This document shows positions 12,501 to 24,200 of a stretch of 64,000 nucleotides of DNA, one piece after another. A program made the translations under genes and the position numbers. The DNA lies in NCBI GenBank assembly GCA_905116865.2, contig CAJHNH020004713.1, positions 1-64,000 of the forward strand, read 5' to 3'. The notes below the pieces were generated by a model. That model was not told the DNA's origin and ran no database searches. It worked only from the letters and a program-made list of their open reading frames with translations. The first letter of the stretch is position 1. The number at the start of each line of letters is the position of its first letter. The stretch comes from Candidula unifasciata. Lineage: Eukaryota; Mollusca; Gastropoda; Stylommatophora; Geomitridae.

Positions 12501-15500
12501 AATTTACCACCTAGTGGTACCAAAACAGCCAATCTGTCTGTTTATTTCCCAACACACTTGGGTTTACCAGAGAAAAGAACCAAAGGACACTATGCTTCTC
12601 TGCCCCTTTCTTAGCATGTTTTGTGTGAGACAGTTACAATCGCAACATCGGTGTGACTCTGGTTTTCAAGTCAACAGAAAGCTGCTGTGACCACAGGTAG
12701 TTTGAATAAGGAGGTCATGGCAGTGAATAAAGCAACAGCTCAGCTAGAAACACAGACCTTCACTGAGGCATGTCTTCTCTCAACTGCTAAGACCGTGGCA
12801 AGCCCTTTTTTTTAAGTTTCTGGCTGATATTCCAACATATCTTAAAATAATGTCACCAACAACAAAAGAGAAAAAAGATTTGTGAGAGGCAAGAAGAGAT
12901 TGCCTACAAGTGTTCCCTGCCATCTGAAGGTAGGTAGATAAGTGAGTCTGTGGTTGCAGTGTGTGTGTGCATTCGTGCGTTGTTGTCTTACTAAAATCCT
13001 TACCTTAATTGCATCAAAGAAGTCAGGTGTGTTTACTTCTTCAACTGCCTCCAAGAAGGGCCAGGAATACTCATTCCGCTTGACAGTAAGCAAAACTGAA
13101 ATGAGAGAGCAATTAAACATTATCTTCAACACAAAACAGGTTTCTCAGTTATCTAAAAGTACAATGGAACATTATCTTTAACAGACTCTAAGTTTCTAAT
13201 TTTTCTAAAAGTAAAATTAACAACTTTAAACTTAGTTTCTGAGTTTTCTAAAAGTACAATGAAACATTTTCATCAATAAACTTAGTTTCCACTTAGTTTT
13301 GTGTTTATTCTTGTGGTTATAAGCAAATGAAATCCCAATCAGGATTTAAACCCAAGATAACTAGGTGATAAGTAAACGCAGCCAGTGTAATACCACTATA
13401 ATTCTTCTTGTAATAATGATGGTCAAAATCCAGGATTACAAACTGTGTTGCACAAAGTTTTTACAAAAAACAAAAAGAGTTCAAATTAAAAATTTAAAAA
13501 AAAATGTACCGATGTATAATACTTAAAACATAAAATTTAACAAAGGACAATTGATGGTCAAAGTATTTAAAATATAAATTCAAGAACATTAAAGATGGCC
13601 ACAGTAGCTATTGAAACAAAAATCAAGACCAGATGAACACACTAAGCTAAATATGCATCTAAGAATAAGAACAATAAGGATATACTTGGCTAGTGACTAT
13701 TCAAACTAGGTCAAGCTCATACAACAGAGTTACTTACCTTTCTCTAGGTTGAACTGCATTTCTTCATCAACATCATCTTGATCAATCCTGAGTAAGAAGA
13801 AAACATCAATCAACTCTAGTTATCCTTACATGGATTTTGTTTCTCAACAACCATCGCTCGCCGGTGACCCAAATACCAGAAACACTTCCTAGGATGTAAT
13901 GGTAGCAGTTGTGATTCACCATCATTGAGTGTCAATAAAAAAATATGGTTTGAATCGTCATCTTCTTCTTCGCTTCCTCTTTCACCGCTCTGAGTATACA
14001 GCGATGCTCAAATTCTAGGAAGACTTATTTCTACTTCTATTTCTTCATACCACCATCTTAGACCAGCATCATTTCTCTCTTTCTGCCTCTGCATTTGCTG
14101 ACCTTTCCAGCTGTCGTAATATTCACCAAAATCTCTTATTCATCGTAAATAATCAGCAGGTTTCTTAAAGAATGCTACTCTCCTCATTGCACACTCTGTC
14201 TCTGTCCTTTCTTTCTGTCTATTTTATTGTACCCTCCATCACTACCCCCCCCCCCCCACCCCTCCCCCCCTCCCTTCATGATGAGGTTTAACAAAGCCAA
14301 AATACCTTAGCTTTCAGGAAAGGATGTCGGCGTCTTTGGCTTGGGCATTGCGAACGAGCTTCGTAATGCCTAGGTGCCGGGTTCGATCCCAGCTGCTGGC
14401 CTTGAGTTGGTTTTGACAGTGGTATCGAGAAGACAACCATCCAGATAGCAATGGCAAACTACCTGACATAAGTTTGCCTAGAAAAACCACAACAGCTGGG
14501 GTTGGTTCTGCAATGTCCTGTAACGGATACGCAACTAACTAATACCCATGGCATGTGCAAACTATAACGAAAACAAAAACACTGAGCACAGAGACTCACT
14601 CTTCCTGTCTGAGACCATTCATCAGCTCTGGTGGGATCTCTTTACCTTCTGCAATTAACCTGGCCCTTTCTTCTCTCAGGCGAGCTCTGTTGGCTCTTTC
14701 TGAAAGTCATGAAAACACTATTTGAAATGTGTATGAAAAGCACCATTAGAACATGTACAAAAACAAAACAAACAAGCAACGTGTCTGAAACACAGCACTA
14801 GAACATGTCTGAAAAATTCATGTCTGAGAAACACCAACAGAACCTGTATGAAACTTTCAATTAGAAGTCGAGAGGATTGACTTCACTGCACCGGGTTTTA
14901 TCCATTTGGCTCGGCATCTCTCCAGATAACAGCTAGCTACCTGCCGAAAGCGCTACGTACAGCATGAACTCCGAAGTTCCAGTGGCGGTCCCGAGGTATC
15001 TCAGTAAAAATTGCACTCGTAAACTGAACAGCAAAGCCATGGCACAGCCACAGAATGAACCCATGACCTTTAGAGCATGAGGCAAACGGCTTGACCACTT
15101 CGCCATGAAGGCCCCATATGGGCAAGACCCTCGATTTTACGGAGATCCCAGAGGATTGTCGCCGGAGATATAGGGTTCATGCTCTATGCGGCAATCTCAG
15201 CAGTAACTAGTTGTTCTGCGGAGAGAGAGACTGAGCCATATGGGATAAAACCCAGTGCAATGAAGTGGATCCTCTCGACTTTAACCTTTTCAATTACAGT
15301 ATTTATATGAACACTGTCAAAACATGAAGGAAAAACTTCATAAAAATATGTAATTAAAAATACCATAAAAACATAAGGAAATGCCATAACAACATGTAAT
15401 AAAAAAACAATACAAAAACATGACAAACATCATAAGAGCATTACAAAAACACAAGAACAGTGGACACAACTAATGAATAAACTAACTTCTAAACCAGAGT

Positions 15501-18500
15501 TTCCCAAACTTTTCTTAGTCGCGGCCCCTTTTTTCAATGAAAAATTGTCCACGACGCCCTAACCTAAGTACAAGTATGAGTATTTATGTGTAAAATATAA
15601 AATTAATAAAACATGTGTATCTTCGAATATTTTGCCGTGCTGCACAGTTTGGGAATCACTGTTCTAAACTATTAACTCTTTAAAGACGTTTCGCCAGTAT
15701 GCTGGCAAATAAATGTATCCCTAATGGACGTATCGCCAGTATATTGGCATATGATAGAGACACTCCAATTTTGTTCCGTTTGTGGGGAAAACCAACTTTT
15801 ATGACCAAGTTTTTGAACAATTAGGATTAACAACAAGAAGTCCTTTCGTTTGCGAAGTGCATCGTGGTTGGTGCTTTATTTTCTGATTTAAAAAAAAATT
15901 TATTTAGATGGGATACAATTTTTACATGATTTTTCAACACTTAATGATAAAGGGAAAAGGTCTAAAACTGTTAATACTGATCTGCCCTCTATAAATCTCT
16001 GCCAGATGGTGACAACAGTTTTGGATATTATGATTGTGACAAACCTATTGGCGATAATTTAGTTTAGGATATACAAATTGAACAAAATATTTCGATCGGA
16101 TCAATGTTGTGATCAGCTGTTTTCCAAATTTTAAGCTGTTGTGAAATCTGATGTCATACAAAAATGATCATAACAACCAAAGACTTTATTGAACAGAGAA
16201 GGCATGTGCATTCTTAGAATTGGATAGCAGTGTTGTTGAACAAGTAAAAAAAAAAAAAAAGTAAGGTAAGCACATAATTTTTTTTGTCAATAATCTTTAT
16301 ATGTGTCTAACATTCTTGAATGTTGTGTTATTTTAATAATTTGTTGTTGTAATACTGACATTTGAATAGTTTAGATTTATTCTGCACTCATTTATCTTTA
16401 ATTTGATTTTCGTGTTGCAGTAACAAAATTCGGCTCAAAATGAATGTCCAAACCCCAGAAAAAATGTGATCCTGAAAGAGTTAAGCAAGTGAACTGTGAC
16501 TAAAAAGCTTGGTGAAATCATGAAGCAAAGAAAAAACGTGCAAAAAATAACATAAATCAACGTTTCGGTCTGAGCCTTTCTCGACATAAACTGAACTACA
16601 CAACAGTTTAAAAGGGGAGAGTACTCCAACCACTAAAAGGTCAAGTGAGAAACTCTTTAAAAAAGATGATGTGGAATAAATGAAATAAAATAAAGAAGGC
16701 TTCAAAAATAGTCCCAAAAAATAAAAAGTAATATTGTTAACATATAATAGTAGGAATAAAAGAGTAGTAGAATTACAACTGTTGATGATCCATAAATGGT
16801 ACTGACAGGTGATAGAATGAAGTGATAATATAAAATAAAAAAATTTTTAAAAAAAAAAAAAAAGTGACAATATTAAAACTGTTTAGATGAAAGTATGTTG
16901 GACATTGATGCCTCCTGGACTAAGAACACCTAGGATGTGGATGAGGCGATTTTCCAAAGTGAGTTGGGAAGTATGATCCCCAGAGCAAGATGTTAATGCT
17001 GTGACAGGTACTTCTAAGCCACAGACACTGACCCTTAACCTTTAACATCAATACAAACACAATTAGCAGCAATCAAAAACAGAAGACGTGCGACTTTTTC
17101 TATTACCCTCTCTAGCTTTCTCCCGCTCCTCCTTTAGACGTTTTTCTTCTTCAATTTTCATCTGCTGTCGTCTCTCCTCTTCAGCTACAGCCCTGTGCCG
17201 CTCCTCTTCTTCCTCTACCACTCTGTGCAGCTGCTCCTGAAAGGCACTCAAACATGTCAAAGATTGGACAATGTCATGTCTACAAGTCTAGCCACATCTC
17301 ACATTAAATCCAACCATGTTAGAGACAATCTACATTCTTTGGTCATGTGATGAGAAGGAGAAAACTGGGGTGCATCGTGGCAGTGGGAAGGTTGGAGAGG
17401 AGAAGCAGAGGGAGACAGAGAGAAGATTCTGGATGGTTTATCAGGGCATGAAGGATCATCTGTGTCAGAGCTGACTGAAAGATCTCGAGACAGAAGGTTG
17501 TGAACAGACATGACTACCAACACCACACAGACTTTAAGACAAAGAAGATATTATATTACACTAACAGAAAGGGAAACAATGCTGTCATGTTGAATATAAC
17601 CTCCTCTCCCCTTCCCCCAAAAAAACACTTTTAAGTACACAGCAATCCTAAGACAGTTTGATATTTACTGAAACAGCACTTACTGCCTGATTTCACCACT
17701 TTTTCAATGCAGGCCAGTGGGATTGGGAGGAGGAGGAGGGGGGGAGGTAAAATGCCTGCATGGCTAGCACCGTCAGTCTCTACAGGTTAGAGTTTTAGTT
17801 TTGCCCCTGACAAAAAAAAACACAGGCTCAATGAAGCCTCAAACTGGGTCTTCTGTATGGGTGACATCTTTAACCCATTAGCCAACTGCTCCGGAGTTTT
17901 GAAATCAATAATATTATCACCTTAATATCATAAATAAAATTTACAAGTATTGACCAGTCTGAGGTAAATAAGATGAAGACATGGATAAGCTGCATATGAT
18001 GGCAACGAACAAAAGGACTCGCTATGAGTTAGTCGAGGGCCAATGCTCCATTGAGGGGATAAAGTGCAGCAGTAGAAGGAAGAAACTCATTAGCCTAAAC
18101 AATATTATATTGCTAAAGGAGACTGTAAGCAATGAATAATGACTATAATAATACAATATTTAAACAGTCATGAATGTTATGTAAGGAACTTTATGTTACC
18201 AATGTCAAATTTGGACCCTTACTAAAAATTAAATCAATCAATCAGGTGCCATCTCCACAATGCAGGTTGGCTGCAATGGATCTCCAACAAGCCCTGTCTC
18301 TTGCCCTTGATGTACACTCACTCATACTGCTGTTCGTCCATCTCTTGATGTTATCCTCCCACTTGTAACGCTGTCTGCCTCTTGCTTGCCTACCTTGAAC
18401 CTTTCCCTCTAGGATGATCTTTACAATACTGCTATGTCTTTTAATGTGGCCAAAATATTTAATTTGTCTCTTTTTTTTTCACCTAGCCATACAGTAAGGT

Positions 18501-21260
18501 TGAGAATACATAACATTTGACAATTCTCATTTTTAATGTATTGCTTATTTCTCTTGATGTCAGTAACTTTTACATGTTGTTGAAAATGTTTTTGGTCATC
18601 CCTATTCTTTTCTTGACTTCTAAAAATGAGTGACTACAAAATCATCATACAAGAAAAAATCAATTTTAAAATGAAGAAATTAGAAGAGGATCAAGTCTGA
18701 AACAAGTCAAGCCGTTTATTAAAGAGCAAACAGATGAGATGGTTTGGCCATCTGACTAGAATGCCCTGTACCAACTGCCACAGAGAGCCAGCCTGAAGAA
18801 ATACAACAGACAAAAGGGGAAGACTGGAAGACTGCAGAAGATGGAACAATGGCATCAAGAGCAGCCTTAAGGAAATAAAATGAAGACCAACGTTTACAAC
18901 ATATTGAAAGACCACACAGATTCACCCCCCCCCCCCCCCTTTTTTTTTCCCTCTTTCCCTCGACACTGATGAAGTAAGAGGAGACTAAGAATAAGAAGAA
19001 GAAGAATTATGCTAGAATACTGTAACATCTGCATGCCTCTTATAAAGGCCTAAAGAAAATCAAAGAGATGTATAATTCACCAACCACAAGAGGTGTCTAA
19101 GGAGGACTGGATTAAGAACAGCTACCTCATTATTTATAAAACTACCGCTGTATTGTCTAACCAACCAATTAACAATTTAAAAACAGTCAGCATTGAGATG
19201 GTTCAGAGCCTATGCTTCGCCTGGAGATGAAAGGCCAAAGATGGTGAAAACAGACACTTACTTTCTTTTCTTCTTCCAATTTCTTCAGTTCCAGCCTGTA
19301 GGATGACCTTCGGGGAAGCATTTCTTTGGCTCTCTTTTCTCGTGCCTGTATCTGATCATATTTATGAAAATATGACACTTACACAGCAGTCCAATATAAG
19401 AATGTGTTACATTTACACCAGCACACATTTTTTTTTTCATGAACTGAACTCAGTTTACATTTCTCAACCCTTTTTTTGTTCTTTACAGGAAATTGACATT
19501 TCTTTTTTTTTTTTGCTGAAATTGACATAACTTTACAACATCATCATCTTCATGTAGCAGGTCCTGTGCAGAACGTCGCTCTCATCACAGTCTGCCTGAA
19601 AGAAACTCGGTCTCTCGCCAGTTCTCCCGCCTCATGTGCTTTCATACCCAAAATCAAGTCTTATATCCTCTGTACATCGTCGTGTTGGTCGGCCCCTGCC
19701 AAATCCTTCCTGGCACTGCACCTTCTGCTATAATTTTTTCCAATCCGTCGTGGCGCTTGATATGACCAAAATATTTCAGCTTCCGAGACAGGATGCTGTT
19801 TATTAGCCAATCTTCCTTGATGTTCAGATTTTTCAAGGTGTCAGTATTTCTCCTCTTCTTTGTCCAAGATATTCTGAGAATCTTTCTATAGCATTTCAGC
19901 TCAAAAGCCCCTATTCTCTTTCTTAAGGACTGAAAGAGATCCGTATGTAGCTACAGGTGAAATGATGCATGCTCTCTTTACAAACACATCACTAAATTAA
20001 TATTTTCTCTTTCTTAAGGACTGAGAGATAGTCTACAACACACATCCGTATGTAGCCACAGGAAAGATGCATGCTCTCTTTACAACTTTACAACAGGGTC
20101 ACTAAATTAATATTTTTTATCTGAAGTGTTATATGCCAACTACTGTCCCGATCACATGTTGCATAATTATAAAAGGAAACAACAGGCTGAGACTAAAAGC
20201 TTTTCTGAACATGCCATACAATAATCTATAAAATAGTGAACCTGGGTCACAGGAATATCAAGTCTCTGTTCAAACATAAACAAATATTTTTTGCAAGCCT
20301 CATTTTAAAGCTAAGTGATTGTAATGTATGTATTTATTATTCTTTGAAATGATCACTGTCCATTTGTTTGTGTTGCATGCTGATGAAACCTTTCCAGCTG
20401 CAACATTCATGTTAGTTCATTATTTAGTTGAGAACAGGGCACTCCCGAGTTGCTCTGTTCATATGCCTTGAAAATCCCACAAAATACTTTGAACTGTTCA
20501 ATCTAACAAGCATGTTCTAGGGGGCCAATAGTTAGGGGTGTACATCTGCCTGACAGGCAAGAAACTAACAGTCTGCACATAAATTAGATGTGTAAAATGG
20601 ATGTGCTCGCAAACCTCAAGTTCTGGATCAGACAGAGTCCAGGAGTGGATAAACAACTAGAACTTTTTGCTGGAGTTTACAACCAGTGACAGCTAAGAAG
20701 AAGAATACATAACTACCAGAAATGAGGAATAAGCATCTCAGTCACCGCACTGAAATAGCTTCCCCAACACCAACTAATCCGTCTTTACCATTTTACCATT
20801 TTTACACTCAGTCATGCATCAATACCAACAGGTTACAAGACAATAACATTTTACTGTAATTTCTATCACACTTTTAGCTCTTTTAGCATTTACCATAACA
20901 GTGGAGGCTGAGGAGGTCAAGAATCTGCAGATTTATGGCCTGGAGGCTTGTGCAGCTAAGAGTAATGTCAATCACAATGTTTATTTTTGTCATTTTTCTC
21001 AAGGGGGTCAACAATTTACATGCTTAGCTAGCCACTATTCTATGCAGTGGGTGGAGGAACGAACTGAAACCTTAAAGGTGTGATAGAAATTACAATAACC
21101 ATGCCACTGTCAATATTGGTGGTGAGGATGTGTAAAGGAGTGTTAAGTATATGACAACACACTGCAGATGAACACGATGACATCACAATGACAGTTTAAA
21201 GATGACTGTCCCACTTTTAACATGCACCAGAGGAGCAGCGCTCCATTAGCGGAATCTTTT

Positions 21261-21291
<31 letters not shown>

Positions 21292-24200
21292 TCAGTGAAG
21301 GGTGAAACCTACAGAAAGTCATCGGCAAATGATGATCCAGCACACAGTGATGTTTGCCTGTCTTTCCAGCTAGTAATTCCAGTGAATTGTGACTAAAAAG
21401 CTTAACAAAACAGGGAAGCAGATAAACTTTCTTTTTTCCAAAGCTTTTTAGTCACAATTCACTGAAATTCCTTGGTATTAGCTTGACTGCAGTCACCCCC
21501 ATATTTTCAGTCCAGCAAGTGTATGAATGGATAATGAAGTTTCAAAATGGCTACATTCAACACTGGGGCTGGGGTCATTACTCAGCATGCCTGACCCAGT
21601 TATGAACAGAAGTCATGCATCAATACCAACAGGTTACAAGACAATAACATTTTACTGTAATTTCTATCACACTTTTAGGTTTTCATTCAATGTCCTCTCG
21701 TATAACTGTAAAATGGATATAAACACTCACCTTGTCAGCCATGATAGCTGGTATTTCCGGAAGAAAATCATTCTTGATAATGCGGTACAGGAGCTTCTCT
21801 TTGTAAATACTTGTCTCTTTTAGCTCAGCAGCCAGGGTCTCCCAGTCTTCAACAGTGTCGCACACCAACTGCCAATGACTAAGACCAGCTAGCAATGGTC
21901 TCTCGTCGCCATACAGTGAAACACTTTGACAGACTTCATCTTTAGGCTTTTCATCCTCTACAACATTGCTGACAGAGGACTCCTTAGGATGTAAGCTTGT
22001 TTCCTCTTTAATCTCCTCCTTAGGCTCATCTTTGACTTCATCTGTGATGTCTGCATTGGCTTCAAATTCAACATTTTCTCTTAGTTGTGTCTCATTAGCT
22101 CCTGAATTCTTTTTCAAGCCATCCACAGCAGATGCATCAATATAACTTTGTACACTTGACGCAGCATTTTTAACAAGTGTCTCTGCTTCTGTACTGCTGA
22201 TATCTTGTTCTTTTCCATCAGAAATCAAGGCTTCATTCTGTTTGTCATTGTTAAGAAGAAGAGTGTCAGGTGCTGCAGGGTCAGTCAACGCTGCAGTATC
22301 TTCATCCTTACTGTCACTGGGTAGCTGGGTTTGAGCATCGCCAGCAGCACTAGTTAAGCTTACATTGTTCTCTACCTCATTAATAACCTGACTTTCAGCA
22401 ATGTCACTTTTTTCTGACTGGATGACGACTTCACTGTCCAGCATGTCATTTTCTTTAGCTTGGATGACGACTTCACTATCCAGCATGTCATTTTCTTTAG
22501 CTTGAATGATAGCTTCACTGACTAGCATGTCATTTTCTTTAGCTTGGATGACAGCTTCACTGATCAGCATGTCATTTTCTTTAGCTTGGATAATAGCTTC
22601 ACTGACTAGCATGTCATTTTCTTTAGCTTGGATGATAGCTTCACTGACTAGCATGTCATTTTCTTCAATAATGGCTTCACTTTCTAGCACATCATTTTCA
22701 TTAATCTGGGTAACCACTTCCCTTTCCAACATGTCACATTCTTTTGTTCGGAGGATTTCACTTTCCAACATGTCACATTCTCTTGTTCGGAGGATTTCAC
22801 TTTCCAACATGTCACATTCTTGTGTCTGAGAGATTTCACTTTCTAATTCTTGTGTCTGAGGTATTTCACTTTCTGATTCCTGTGTCTGAGACATTTCACT
22901 GTCCAACATGTCCCTTTCTTGTGTCTGAAGGATTTCACTTTTCAACATGTCACTTTCTTTTGTTTGTGAAACTTCACTTTCCAACATGACCCTTTCTTTT
23001 GTCTGTGAAACTTCACTTTCCAACATGTCACTTTCTTTTGTCTGTGAAACTTCACTTTCCAACATGTCACTTTCTTTTGTCTGTGAAACTTCACTTTCCA
23101 ACATGTCACTTTCTTTTGTCTGTGAAACTTCACTTTTCAACATGTCACTTTCTTTTGTCTGTGAAACTTCACTTTCCAACATGTCCCTTTCTTTTGTCTG
23201 TGAAACTTCACTTTCCAACATGTCACTTTCTTTTGTCCCGGAAACTTCACTTTCCAACATATCACTTTCTTTTGTCCCGGAAACTTCACTTTTCAGCATG
23301 TCACTATCTTCTGCCTGGAGGACTTTCCTTTTCAAAATACTATTTTCTTTTGTCTGCGGAATTTTACTTTCCAATATGTCATTTTCTTGTGTCTGGGGCA
23401 TTTCACTTTCCCACAAAACTTCAGCCTGTTTTTTTACTTCTGTTGTAAGCAGATCTTCAGTCTGGTTTATGATTCCATCTTCTGGGATGTTTACAGTCTG
23501 CTTTATTACTTGACTTTCCAAGACTACTTCGGTCTGGTTTATGATTCCACCTTCTAGGATGTTTTCAGTCTGCTTTATGACTTCACTTTCCAAGATTACT
23601 TCGGTCTGGTTTATGACTTCACTTCCCAGCATATCTTCAGTCTGGTTTATCACTTCATTTCCCAGCAGGTTCTCAGTCTGATTTATCACTTCACTTTCTA
23701 GCATATCTTCACTCCGGTTTATCACTTTGCTTCCAGTGACTTCAGTCTGGTTTATCACTTCAGTTCCCAGCAGGTTCTCAGTCTGATTTACAACTTCACT
23801 TTCTAGCATATCTTCACTCCGGTTAATCACTTCGCTTCCAGTGACTTCAGTCTGGTTTATCACTTCAGTTTCCAGAATGCCTTCAGTCTGGTTTATAACT
23901 TCACTTCTTAGCATGTCATCGGTATGCTTTATGACTTCACTTCCCAGCACTCCTACATTCTGGGTAATAACTTCACTTCTCAGGATGTCATCAGTCTGGT
24001 TTGTGACTTCCCTATGCAGCAGGTCTTCAGTCTGGTTTTTGATTTCATTTCCCAAACTATCACTTTCCTCTGTCAGGGTAAGTACTTCATTTTCAGTTTG
24101 ATCACCTGTTTCAGACACTGATACTCTAGGAATCTCAGGCTCATAAACATCACTCACAGCCTGCTGCCAGTAACCCTCTGACAAGTCATCACATTCCTCC

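Noticed and set aside
22506..24101. Long plus-strand ORFs opposite the CECR2 repeat exon (up to 188 codons)
   Set aside because: They are antisense shadows of in-frame peptide repeats; no splice signals or known domains, and the minus-strand frame has conserved blocks and correct splice phases.
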